Under the pieces are notes generated by a model. That model had not been told where the DNA came from. It saw only the letters and a list, made by a program, of their open reading frames with translations, and made no database searches. From assembly GCA_035686205.1 (NCBI GenBank), contig DASRZQ010000198.1, positions 1 through 38,973 of the forward strand: a stretch of 38,973 bases of DNA. Direction: 5' to 3'. This DNA is from CAIWTU01 sp035686205 (GTDB taxonomy: Bacteria > Desulfobacterota > Desulfuromonadia > Geobacterales > Geobacteraceae). The position numbers and the translations under genes are program-made. Positions 7,356 through 15,599 of this stretch are shown here, one piece after another. Each line of letters starts with the position of its first letter. Within the stretch, counting starts at the first letter, position 1.

Positions 7356-7961
7356 GTCGTTAACCTGTCCGGCTACAACTTAAGATTTCTGAGCTCATCA
7401 ATATTTCTTTCAAAAAACCTGTTCACTACACATACATATTAACAGAATGCTTTTTAATATGGCATACCCTTGCGGCCATTTCATTCGGGCTGCAAACAAG
7501 ATCAGGTGTCCAAGTGCACCACTTGTCAAGAAACTTCCCGGCTATTTCGCTTGTTGCGGATTGCTTGTCGACGACATCCCGGCATTGCACGAATATCATC
7601 CCGCCTCCGTTGTCAGCCATCCAATTTAACTGCTTTTGCCCATATCAAATGAACCCCTTACAAGATCAGACACTTAATCCTTGAAATATAAACCTCAAAA
7701 TAATTATGTCCAAACACATAATTTATTATTGACTAAAATAGTAAAATATAATATCAATTTTAACCACATCATATTACTAAATTTATATTTCGAATAGTAT
7801 ACTCAATTAATATAAAATACTTCCGGCCTTGCCGGATTTCGTTCAGCCCTCGAAAATATTGAATTGGCCCAGCCTTCAGTTTTCGCGTTTCGGCAGCCCC
7901 CGCACATGAGCTTCGCGTGCGAAAACATAATCAAATTTCAAACAACGCAGAGGAGGAGAAA
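7356..7961. other. AT-rich upstream region of the sulfate operon
   Basis: A frame at 7426-7620 (minus) is open but has no ribosome site, so I do not call it. From 7640 to 7820 the DNA is very AT-rich and includes ATTATGT-CCAAAC-ACATAAT (7703-7722), a 7-bp inverted repeat that could be a regulator site. A small hairpin CCGGC-CTT-GCCGG sits at 7823-7835. The sbp ribosome site AGGAGG is at 7951-7956. Confidence 0.4.
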
Positions 7962-8981
7962 ATGGATTTGAAGAAGTTCGGAAAGTATCTGGCAATACTG
8001 GTATCGGCCCTGGGGCTGGCGGTTCCGGCGCTGGCCGGCGCCGACGTAACGCTGCTGAACGTCTCCTACGACCCGACCAGGGAATTGTACCAGGATTTCA
8101 ACAAGGCTTTTGCCAGATACTGGAAGGCGAAAACCGGCCAAAATGTCACGGTCAAACAGTCCCACGGAGGTTCGGGCAAACAGGCCCGGGCGGTCATCGA
8201 CGGGCTTGAGGCGGATGTCGTTACCCTGGCTCTGACCTATGACATAGACGAAATCGGCGACAAGGCCAGAATGATACCTGAAAACTGGCAGAAACGGCTC
8301 CCCCATAACAGCTCGCCTTATACTTCGACAATTGTCTTCCTGGTGCGGAAGGGAAATCCCAAAAGAATCAAGGACTGGAACGACCTGGTGAAACCTGGCG
8401 TTTCGGTAATTACCCCGAATCCGAAAACCTCCGGCGGCGCCCGTTGGAACTACCTTGCAGCCTGGGCCTATGCCCTCAGGCAGAAGGGGGGAAATGAGGC
8501 GATAGCCAGAGATTTCGTAAGCAGGCTGTACAGAAATGTGCCGGTTCTTGATTCCGGTGCCCGCGGCTCCACGACGACCTTTGTGCAAAGAGGTCTCGGA
8601 GATGTTCTCCTGGCCTGGGAAAACGAGGCGTATCTGGCGGTTAATGAACTGGGAAGAGATAAATTCGAAATCGTGACCCCGTCCCTTTCGATTCTTGCCG
8701 AACCGCCGGTAACTGTGGTGGACAAGGTCGTGGACAAAAAAGGGACACGTAAAGTGGCCGAAGCATAACTGAACTATCTTTATTCGGCCGAGGGGCAGGA
8801 AATCGCCGCCAGGAACTATTATCGTCCCACCGACAAAAAAGTCGCGGCGAAACACGCCGGAACCTTTGCCAGGGTTCAGCTCGTCACCGTCGACCAGGTC
8901 TTCGGAGGCTGGCGGAAAGCGCAGAAAATCCACTTTGCGGATGGCGGAGTATTCGACCAGATTTATCAACCCAGGCGTTAA
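7962..8981 (+). pseudogene. sbp: sulfate-binding protein, interrupted by an in-frame stop
   Basis: This is the periplasmic sulfate-binding component of the CysTWA importer. It has a signal peptide ending ALAG, then VTLLNVSYDPTRELY, GGSGKQARAVIDGL and NPKTSGGARWNYLAAW, all typical of Sbp/CysP. Codon 269 is TAA (8766-8768), where the family normally has Tyr. The frame then continues without change through the expected C-terminus (EGQEIAARNYYRP, VFGGWRKAQKIHFADGG) to a natural stop at 8979-8981. The product would stop 71 residues early. ATG 7962 has AGGAGG upstream. It is a nonsense mutation or a base error. Confidence 0.9.
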
Positions 8982-8987
8982 GGCGGC

Positions 8988-9800
8988 ATGATGTTTGATA
9001 CAGCAAAAAATCGCGGCGTGATTCCAGGGTTCGGTATGACGTTGGGGTACACTATTCTCTACCTCAGCCTGATCGTCATCATTCCCCTTTCGGCGGTTCT
9101 TTTCAAAGCAGCCGGTCTCTCCTGGGACTCGTTCCGGAGCACGGTGGCATCGCCCAGGGTCGTAGCGTCATACCGGCTCACTTTCAGTGTTTCCATAGCC
9201 GCTGCGCTTCTGAACGGGGTATTCGGCGTCATGACCTCTTGGGTCCTTGTCAGATACCGTTTGCCGGGTAAACGTATCATTGATGCCGTCGTCGATCTTC
9301 CCTTCGCCCTCCCCACCGCGGTTGCGGGTATCACACTCGCTACGATTTACTCGCCCAACGGATGGATCGGGAAGATACTGGAACCGATCGGGATAAAAGT
9401 CGCATACACGCCACTGGGCATATTTGTCGCCATGACCTTTATCGGATTGCCCTTCGTGGTGAGGACCGTGCAGCCGGTCCTGGAAGAACTGGAAGCCGAG
9501 CTGGAAGAAGCCGCCGCCTGCCTTGGCGCGAACCGTCTGCGGAGTTTTTTCCGCGTCATACTGCCGACTCTGATGCCGGCAATTCTCACCGGCGTCGCCC
9601 TTGCCTTCGCGAGGGCGGAGGGAGAATACGGCTCGATAATCTTCATCGCCGGGAATATGCCGATGGTTTCCGAGATTACGCCGTTGTTAATTATAACCAA
9701 GCTGGAGCAGTACGATTACGCCGGCGCCACCGCCATCGCGTCGGTGATGCTGGGTGCGTCGTTTACCATCCTGTTCTTCATCAATCTGCTGCAGTGGTGA
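8988..9800 (+). CDS. cysT: sulfate ABC transporter permease CysT, with frameshifted C-terminal tail
   Basis: The inner-membrane permease (270 residues) has about six hydrophobic helices and the EAA cytoplasmic loop (EEAAACLGANRLRSFF) that contacts the ATPase. The frame ends NLLQW-stop. If one G is added at about 9798, the frame reads on as WSRRYEER and stops at 9823, which looks like the ancestral ending. The loss therefore affects only the last few residues and may be tolerated. It starts 6 bp after sbp with AAGGCGG as ribosome site. It belongs to the decayed sulfate operon. Confidence 0.9.
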   Translation: MMFDTAKNRGVIPGFGMTLGYTILYLSLIVIIPLSAVLFKAAGLSWDSFRSTVASPRVVASYRLTFSVSIAAALLNGVFGVMTSWVLVRYRLPGKRIIDAVVDLPFALPTAVAGITLATIYSPNGWIGKILEPIGIKVAYTPLGIFVAMTFIGLPFVVRTVQPVLEELEAELEEAAACLGANRLRSFFRVILPTLMPAILTGVALAFARAEGEYGSIIFIAGNMPMVSEITPLLIITKLEQYDYAGATAIASVMLGASFTILFFINLLQW

Positions 9801-9827
9801 GCAGGCGTTATGAGGAAAGATGATAGA

Positions 9828-9957
9828 GGCCGTGCGACATTCTACGTGCGACGACAAGTCGCTTTCAGTTATAACTCATTGGATGACTTGAGCTCCAAAA
9901 TTTTCACCTGGTCATACATATCACGTTTAAAGCCAGACTACCGCATGTCGCACGACC
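9828..9957. mobile_element. 130-bp MITE-like inverted-repeat element
   Basis: The ends, GGCCGTGCGACAT (9828-9840) and ATGTCGCACGACC (9945-9957), are inverted repeats with 12 of 13 matches. The interior of 104 bp is AT-richer than the flanking genes, and an extra CGTGCGAC lies at 9845-9852. It separates cysT from cysW, which are normally adjacent or overlapping. No target duplication is obvious. It may have displaced the original cysW start. Confidence 0.55.
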
Positions 9958-9972
9958 GGAGAACATATACAC

Positions 9973-11748
9973 ATGCCGTTTGAACCGACAAAAAAGAATA
10001 ATAAAAAAATGCGGAAAAGCCTCACCGGACCGGCGCCTGTCCGCTGGGGCTTGACGGCGGTCGTGCTGCTGTTCCTGGCGCTGTTCCTGTTCATCCCGCT
10101 TGTTTCGGTCTTTGTTCAGGCCCTCGACAAGGGGCTGGGTGCCTATTTCGCGGCGATTATCGAGCCGGATGCATTTGCGGCCATAAAGCTTACCCTGCTT
10201 GCCGCCGCGATCAGCGTCCCCCTGAACCTGGTTTTCGGTGTCGCCGCGGCCTGGGCAATCGACAAGTTCGATTTCAGGGGCAAGAGCCTGCTCATTACCC
10301 TGATCGATCTTCCATTCTCCGTGTCCCCGGTAATTGCCGGTCTCATCTTCGTCCTGCTGTTCGGGCTCCAGGGCTGGATGGGTCCTTGGCTGGAGGCCCA
10401 CCAGATCAAGATACTCTTTGCCGTGCCGGCCATCGTCCTGGCTACTATCTTCGTGACCTTCCCCTTTGTCGCAAGGGAGCTGATCCCGCTCATGCAGACA
10501 CAGGGAAAAAAAGAGGAAGAGGCGGCGCTCGTCCTGGGCGCCGGCGGGTTTACGACTTTTTTCCGGGTGACGCTGCCGAACGTCAAATGGGGCATTATCT
10601 ACGGCGTTATCCTCTGCAACGCCCGTGCGATGGGAGAGTTCGGAGCGGTATCGGTGGTCTCGGGCCATATCCGGGGATTGACCAATACCATCCCGCTCCA
10701 TGTGGAGATTCTGTACAACGAATACAATTTTGCCGCGGCATTTGCAGTGGCGTCACTCCTGACAATGCTGGCGCTGCTTGGCCCCTCGGGCTCGGGCAAG
10801 ACGACGCTGCTGCGCATCATTGCCGGACTGGAGTCTCCGGACCGGGGTTCGATTCTGTTCAACGGTGTAGATGCAACGGGCCACGATGCCCGGGAAAGGC
10901 AGGTGGGGTTCGTATTTCAGCACTACGCCCTGTTCCGGCACATGACCGTTTTCGGCAACGTCGCCTTCGGGCTGACGGTCAAGCCGAAAAAATTCCGTCC
11001 CGGTAAAAGCGAGATCCGCGACAAGGTTCACGGTCTCCTTAAGCTCGTGCAGCTGGAGCAGTTGGCAAAGCGTTATCCCGCACAGCTTTCCGGAGGGCAG
11101 AGGCAAAGGGTCGCCCTGGCGCGGGCACTCGCCGTGGAGCCGCAGGTGCTTCTCCTCGACGAGCCCTTCGGAGCCCTCGACGCAAAGGTGCGGCAGGAAC
11201 TGAGGCGATGGCTGCGCAAGCTCCACGACGAGATCCATGTCACCAGCGTCTTCGTTACCCATGACCAGGAGGAGGCCCTTGAAGTGGCCGACCGCATCGT
11301 GGTCATGAACGAAGGAAAGATCGAGCAGGCCGGGACCCCGGAAGAGGTTTACGACAAGCCCGCCAATCCTTTCGTTTTCAACTTCCTGGGCAATGTCAAC
11401 CTGTTTCACGGCAGGGTGCATTCCGGTTCCGCGAAAATCGCGGACATGACCGTTGACATTCCGGAGTGCCGGGAGGTCGACGGCAGCCATGTCGTCGCCT
11501 ATGTCCGGCCTTACGACATAGAGATCAACCGCGCCCGGCAGGGGAGCGATGAAATCGAGGCCGCCGTCCTCCATATCCAGGGCGCCGGGTCCGTCGCCAG
11601 GTTCGAGCTCGAGCGTCTGGACACGCTTGAGATAATCGAAGCGGAGCTGACAAGGGAACGGTACCGGGAACTCGGCCTGCGAACGGGTGACAGGGTCTTT
11701 ATAAAGCCGCGCAATGTGAGGGTGTTCCTGCAGGATTACTCGATTTGA
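9973..11748 (+). CDS. cysW-cysA: in-frame CysW-CysA fusion (sulfate permease fused to truncated ATPase)
   Basis: Residues 1-266 are the CysW permease (EAA loop EEEAALVLGAGGFTTFF, then NARAMGEFGAVSVVSG). At about residue 267 (base 10775) the chain passes directly into CysA at Walker A (GPSGSGKT, 270-277). It then continues with the signature LSGGQRQR, Walker B LLLDEP, H-loop VTHDQEE and the C-terminal TOBE region. The last helix of CysW and the first 30-40 residues of CysA, with its start and the aromatic A-loop, are absent. A deletion between similar LLALL-coding stretches explains this. ATP binding should be impaired, though a working fusion cannot be excluded. GGAG lies 11 nt before the ATG. 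Confidence 0.9.
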   Translation: MPFEPTKKNNKKMRKSLTGPAPVRWGLTAVVLLFLALFLFIPLVSVFVQALDKGLGAYFAAIIEPDAFAAIKLTLLAAAISVPLNLVFGVAAAWAIDKFDFRGKSLLITLIDLPFSVSPVIAGLIFVLLFGLQGWMGPWLEAHQIKILFAVPAIVLATIFVTFPFVARELIPLMQTQGKKEEEAALVLGAGGFTTFFRVTLPNVKWGIIYGVILCNARAMGEFGAVSVVSGHIRGLTNTIPLHVEILYNEYNFAAAFAVASLLTMLALLGPSGSGKTTLLRIIAGLESPDRGSILFNGVDATGHDARERQVGFVFQHYALFRHMTVFGNVAFGLTVKPKKFRPGKSEIRDKVHGLLKLVQLEQLAKRYPAQLSGGQRQRVALARALAVEPQVLLLDEPFGALDAKVRQELRRWLRKLHDEIHVTSVFVTHDQEEALEVADRIVVMNEGKIEQAGTPEEVYDKPANPFVFNFLGNVNLFHGRVHSGSAKIADMTVDIPECREVDGSHVVAYVRPYDIEINRARQGSDEIEAAVLHIQGAGSVARFELERLDTLEIIEAELTRERYRELGLRTGDRVFIKPRNVRVFLQDYSI

Positions 11749-11809
11749 CGGTTCAGACGGAGGGAATACTTTTGCGCATCCGCCGGAACCCGGGAGGTAA
11801 ACGGGGTGC

Positions 11810-11974
11810 ATGAAAAAATCAATCGAATCCGAAAATACGACGCAATGGAGCCCGGAACTTGAAATGCGCATGCGGGCGGCTCTGAAGGAAATCCGGTACG
11901 GTACGGTAAGCCTGGTGATCCAGGACGGCAGGGTGATCCAGATCGACAAGAGCGAGAAGATCAGACTCGGCTGA
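11810..11974 (+). CDS. YezD-like small protein (DUF2292)
   Basis: This 54-residue protein carries the core EIRYGTVSLVIQDGRVIQID followed by KSEKIRL, the hallmark of the DUF2292/YezD family. These peptides recur in sulfur-assimilation operons (next to sulfate transport or reduction genes) in Firmicutes and delta-type proteobacteria. The role is unknown. A GGGAGG lies 12 nt and GGGGTG 1-3 nt before the ATG. It sits between cysA and the NifH-like gene. Confidence 0.82.
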   Translation: MKKSIESENTTQWSPELEMRMRAALKEIRYGTVSLVIQDGRVIQIDKSEKIRLG

Positions 11975-12039
11975 AAACCGCGGGCAAAAAGCAGTGTGAC
12001 GTCAACTATAAACTGTTTGCCCTGTTGAAAGGAGGTTGC

Positions 12040-12906
12040 ATGACTGCCAGACATATCGCGATATACGGCAATGGAGGGGGCGGGGCATCCACCGTCGCGG
12101 CCAATGTCAGCGCGGCGCTAGCGGAAGAGGGACGCCGGGTGATCCTGGCCGGCTGCGATCCCCAGAATGACGCCACCGTCACCCTGAGGGGGGATCGTGA
12201 GATCCCGACGGTACTTGAGGTGCTTCAAAGGAACGGTACGGCGTCGATTGAAGATTTCGCCGTATCCGGTTTCAACGGGGTGCTCTGCATCGAGGCGTTC
12301 AGCCTGTTCCAGACGGAAGAATGCGCGGGCCGCAGCATCGCAAGGGTATTTTCCCTGTTCGACAAGGTAAGGCTGTTCGACGAATTCCGGCCGGACGCGG
12401 TTCTTTATGTCCTTCCCGCCGAGGTCATCTGCGGTGCATTCACTCTCCCCGCGGGAGGCACCGTTTACGAACAGGCGTACGTGGTCAGCTCGTCGGATTT
12501 CGCTTCGCTCTTCACCACCAACAACATATTCAGGGCGATTAGTAAATACGCCGGGGCAGGGGGTCCCAGTCTCGGCGGCATCATCGCCAACGGGCTGACG
12601 GCGCCGTTTGCCGAATCCATAGTAAGGGATTTTGCCGGGAAAACCGGCGCCAGGGTCACAGCATGCCTGCCCCATTCCTCGGTGGTGATTCAGAGCGAGT
12701 TGTACGGTCAAACGGTAATCGAGGCAGGGCCGCGATCCAATCATGCATACATATACCGGCGGCTGGCCCGAAAGATAATAGAAAACGAAAATGTGGATAT
12801 CCCCAATCCCCTGTCCGCAAGGGAACTGAGAAGCTGGGCCAGGGGATGGGGCGACTGGCTGTATGAACTGGAACTCGGGGTGATCAGGGACGGAGAATCA
12901 ATATGA
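12040..12906 (+). CDS. NifH/BchL-like iron-sulfur protein with a degenerate P-loop
   Basis: The 288-residue protein aligns over its whole length with nitrogenase Fe proteins. The two Cys that bridge the [4Fe-4S] cluster of the dimer are kept (EECAGRS and EVICGAF), as are GCDP and D at switch I. The P-loop reads YGNGGGGAST, so both Lys of the NifH motif GKGGIGKST are lost. The Lys of GCDPKAD is Gln, and the switch II Asp (YDVLGD) is replaced. ATP hydrolysis by the usual route is therefore unlikely. No NifDK- or BchNB-like partner is present. ATG 12040 has AGGAGG at 5 nt. It overlaps the hydrolase gene by four bases. A redox or cluster-carrier role in sulfur or cysteine metabolism is a guess from the context. 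Confidence 0.85.
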   Translation: MTARHIAIYGNGGGGASTVAANVSAALAEEGRRVILAGCDPQNDATVTLRGDREIPTVLEVLQRNGTASIEDFAVSGFNGVLCIEAFSLFQTEECAGRSIARVFSLFDKVRLFDEFRPDAVLYVLPAEVICGAFTLPAGGTVYEQAYVVSSSDFASLFTTNNIFRAISKYAGAGGPSLGGIIANGLTAPFAESIVRDFAGKTGARVTACLPHSSVVIQSELYGQTVIEAGPRSNHAYIYRRLARKIIENENVDIPNPLSARELRSWARGWGDWLYELELGVIRDGESI

Positions 12907-13676
12907 CGGAACTTTCCATCACATCTATTCTTGACGGTTCAAGCGAAAAATCACTTTTCTTTTTTCCCAACGGAAAGACCGGCGTGCCGCTGATAGTCGG
13001 CCTTCACACGTGGAGCTACAACCGTTTCAACCAGGTGGAGCAGATGCTCCCCTATTGCCGCGAGAGGGGCTGGGCGCTTCTTCTGCCCGAGTTCCGCGGA
13101 CCCAACCTGTCCACGAATCCGCGTGTCCGCCAGGCTTGCGCATCCCCGATCGCCAGGCAGGATATACTGGACGCTCTGGACAAGGTGGCAGCGGACTATC
13201 CCATCGATGGCGAAAATGTATTTCTTCTGGGAGGCAGCGGCGGCGGACACATGGCGCTCATGATGGCGGCCCATGCACCCGCCCAGTGGAAGGGGGTAAG
13301 CGCCTGGGTTCCCATTACCGATCTGGCAGCATGGCATGGGGAAAATCCGGAATATGCCGGGCATGTCGCCGCCTGCTGCGGCGGAAGTCCCGGAACTGAT
13401 CCCGAAACGGACCGGGAATATATCGAGAGGTCTCCGATTAAATTCGTAAAAGAACTTGCCTCGGTAAACCTCTCGCTCCATCACGGGCGGTATGACCCGG
13501 TCGTCCCTTACGGCCACTCCTGGAAACTGGCGCTGGAACTTGAAAAGCTGGGCGCTGAAAGGTTCTTTTTCGAAATATTCGATGGCGAACACGATATCCA
13601 TTACGAGATGGCGTTTCACTGGTTTGACATGCTTCTGGGAAGAGAGGAAAAGATTGGGAAAAAGCTGACCGGCTAG
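12903..13676 (+). CDS. alpha/beta hydrolase (prolyl oligopeptidase-like)
   Basis: The 257-residue protein has the alpha/beta-hydrolase triad: nucleophile Ser in LLGGSGGGH, Asp in HHGRYDPVVPY, and His in FDGEHDIHYEM. No signal peptide is visible. It resembles S9-type esterases/peptidases that act on small substrates. It overlaps the NifH-like gene (ATGA) and precedes cysK. Hydrolysis of an acylated or peptide-like sulfur compound is conceivable, but nothing in the sequence fixes the substrate. Confidence 0.85.
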   Translation: MTELSITSILDGSSEKSLFFFPNGKTGVPLIVGLHTWSYNRFNQVEQMLPYCRERGWALLLPEFRGPNLSTNPRVRQACASPIARQDILDALDKVAADYPIDGENVFLLGGSGGGHMALMMAAHAPAQWKGVSAWVPITDLAAWHGENPEYAGHVAACCGGSPGTDPETDREYIERSPIKFVKELASVNLSLHHGRYDPVVPYGHSWKLALELEKLGAERFFFEIFDGEHDIHYEMAFHWFDMLLGREEKIGKKLTG

Positions 13677-13741
13677 AAATCACCACTTTTCTGGAAATGA
13701 TCAACTGGTCACGAGCAAAAAATTAAAGGAGGAAATGAATC

Positions 13742-14671
13742 ATGGCAAAAATTTACGACAATCTAACGGAGCTGATCGGGAGGACTCCACTTCTGCGCCT
13801 GCATCGTTTCAATGAAGGCAACGGGGCGGATGTGGTCGCCAAACTGGAATCCTTCAATCCCGGAGGCAGCGTCAAGGACCGTATCGGATTCAGCATGATA
13901 CTCGATGCCGAGGAAAAGGGGCTGCTCAACAAGGATTCCGTAATCATCGAGCCGACCAGCGGCAATACCGGCATTGCCCTGGCGTTCGTTGCGGCCGCCC
14001 GGGGCTACAGGCTGATCCTGACCATGCCCGACACGATGAGCATCGAGCGGAGAAATCTGCTCAGGGCTTACGGGGCCGAACTGGTCCTTACAACCGGAGC
14101 GAAAGGGATGCGCGGGGCGATCGAGAAGGCTGCGGAGCTGGCGGCGGAAACCCCCAATTCATTCGTCCCGCAGCAGTTCAAAAACCCGGCGAACCCGGCC
14201 GTTCACAGGGCGACAACGGCTGAGGAAATCTGGGAAGATACGGACGGAAAAGTCGATATCCTGATCGGAGGGGTAGGCACCGGCGGGACCATTACCGGAA
14301 TCGGCGAGATCATCAAACAGCGCAAACCGGATTTCAAGGTCATCGCGGTGGAGCCGTTCGATTCGCCCGTCCTTGCCGGCGGCCAGCCCGGACCGCACAA
14401 AATTCAGGGGATAGGCGCGGGTTTTGTTCCCGACGTCCTGAACACCGGAATCATTGACGAGATTTACCCCGTACGAAATGAAGACGCTTTCGCCACCGGA
14501 CTCCAGCTGGCCAAACGGGAAGGGCTTCTAGTCGGCATATCTTCCGGCGCGGCCGCCTTTGCCGCCCTGCAGGTGGCGAAAAGGCCGGAGAACAAGGGGA
14601 AGCTGATTGTGGTCGTCCTTCCGGATACCGGAGAGAGATATCTCAGTACTGCGCTCTTCTCGGAAGCATGA
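13742..14671 (+). CDS. cysK: cysteine synthase A (O-acetylserine sulfhydrylase)
   Basis: This PLP enzyme makes cysteine from O-acetylserine and sulfide in the cytosol. The PLP lysine is K45 (NPGGSVKDRIG). The substrate loop EPTSGNTGIALA, the phosphate-binding GVGTGGTITG, and the end motif PDTGERYLST are all intact. The length, 309 residues, is normal. It has a strong AGGAGG ribosome site and lies 65 bp after the hydrolase. It is the best-preserved known gene in the sulfur cluster, so cysteine synthesis from sulfide should persist even if sulfate import fails. Confidence 0.96.
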   Translation: MAKIYDNLTELIGRTPLLRLHRFNEGNGADVVAKLESFNPGGSVKDRIGFSMILDAEEKGLLNKDSVIIEPTSGNTGIALAFVAAARGYRLILTMPDTMSIERRNLLRAYGAELVLTTGAKGMRGAIEKAAELAAETPNSFVPQQFKNPANPAVHRATTAEEIWEDTDGKVDILIGGVGTGGTITGIGEIIKQRKPDFKVIAVEPFDSPVLAGGQPGPHKIQGIGAGFVPDVLNTGIIDEIYPVRNEDAFATGLQLAKREGLLVGISSGAAAFAALQVAKRPENKGKLIVVVLPDTGERYLSTALFSEA

Positions 14672-14711
14672 TTAGGGGACCAAGGTTGCACGGAAAGGGG
14701 GGAGGTTACCC

Positions 14712-15071
14712 ATGACAGCGGTAATAGTCGGCGGCGATTATATTAAACCGATCGAAAAGGTGTTTGCGGGTAAGGGTGTAACCAGGGTGGAACACTGGAC
14801 CGGCAGAAAAGCCGGAGACCTGAGAAAAACCATTCCCAGGGACACGAAAATTGTTGTTCTCCTTTGCGATTACCTGAGTCACAGCCTCGCCAAAAAAGTG
14901 CGTGAAGACGCTGATCGTCTCGGGCTTCCCGTTATTTACTGCCGCCGGTCGCTCGGGCAGTTCTGCCGGAAGCTCGATGACTTTATCGAAAGCGGCGGGC
15001 TGGCAACGCAGGGAAAAGAACTTGATTTTTGCGCCAAGTGCAGGGCAAGGGATACGCAGTCCTTTAACTGA
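14712..15071 (+). CDS. DUF2325 family protein
   Basis: The 119-residue protein begins MTAVIVGGDYIKPIEKV and continues with VEHWTGRKAGD and LLCDYLSH, the DUF2325 pattern. The C-terminal end adds DFCAKCRAR, a CxxC pair. DUF2325 proteins are uncharacterised and are often near metal, nitrogenase-like or thiol genes. It is 40 bp downstream of cysK with GGAGG before the start, and is probably the last gene of the operon. Confidence 0.8.
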   Translation: MTAVIVGGDYIKPIEKVFAGKGVTRVEHWTGRKAGDLRKTIPRDTKIVVLLCDYLSHSLAKKVREDADRLGLPVIYCRRSLGQFCRKLDDFIESGGLATQGKELDFCAKCRARDTQSFN

Positions 15072-15124
15072 AATATAATTGTCCTGAAAAAACAAGTCGA
15101 TAAATCAACTTTCAAACGTAAAAC

Positions 15125-15367
15125 TTGACTTTTAAAGTAATAAACTGCTATACGATACCTGACAATAAACGCTATATTCATGCCGACATACAAAAAAATC
15201 AGTTTAATGGATTGCATGTATGCGATTCAACGGCAGTTGCAGCGTTGGGTCGGATTCGTCCCATAAATATGTAACATTCAATTCAAGCGCTCACTTCGTC
15301 CTCTGCATGGCAGACTTAACGAAACCCGTATTGATGCCATATGAACCGGTATCCGTGCGGGTTTTTT
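15125..15367 (+). ncRNA. possible small RNA transcription unit
   Basis: TTGACT (15125-15130) and TATACG (15149-15154) with an 18-bp spacer form a sigma70-like promoter. About 200 bp later AAACCCG (15322-15328) pairs with CGGGTTT (15358-15364) followed by more T, a terminator-like hairpin. No open frame with a ribosome site lies between. I recognise no known RNA family. Confidence 0.3.
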
Positions 15368-15392
15368 CATTATCCGGGTATAAAGTAAAGTA

Positions 15393-15577
15393 ATTAACGC
15401 TAATCTTCCGCTGGCTTGAAAAACCTCCCGCCCCCTTGACTCCGGTCTATACAACGGAGGAGGGTCGGGGTGTGGGTGAAAGTTCCACTGTATCCGTTAT
15501 TTGAAGCTTCACCCACCCCCTCGCCCCCTCCTGTCAAGGGAAGGGGAAAAGTTGCGGCCGAAGATTGGACCTAATAA
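15393..15577. repeat. inverted-repeat element, family B, copy 1
   Basis: The outer ends are CTAATCTTCCGC (about 15400) and AAGATTGGACCTAAT (15561-15575), inverted with respect to each other. Inside, GGAGG-GTCGGGGTGTGGGTGA (15456-15479) pairs with TTCACCCACC-CCCTCC (15508-15531), and CCCCCTTGAC (15431-15440) with GTCAAGGG (15533-15540). The same ends and a similar C/G-rich core recur at 27084-27258. The element ends 22 bp before the xdhC start. Confidence 0.65.
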
Positions 15578-15599
15578 AATGATATGGAAAGGAATCACC

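Noticed and set aside
7426..7620. 64-codon minus-strand frame
   Set aside because: It has no ribosome site, no similarity and lies in a regulatory region.
8766..8768. Recoding at the sbp TAA
   Set aside because: TAA is not a selenocysteine or pyrrolysine codon, and the family residue is Tyr. A mutation or error is simpler.
9798..9800. Selenocysteine at the cysT TGA
   Set aside because: The frame after it is not family-like, whereas a one-base shift restores a sensible ending. No hairpin fits.
10753..12054. 433-codon minus-strand open frame
   Set aside because: It is antisense to the CysA part and the YezD gene, with no motifs and no ribosome site.
12040..15071. Full nitrogenase-like system
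   Set aside because: Only the NifH-like protein is present, and no NifD/NifK- or BchN/BchB-like genes occur in the window.
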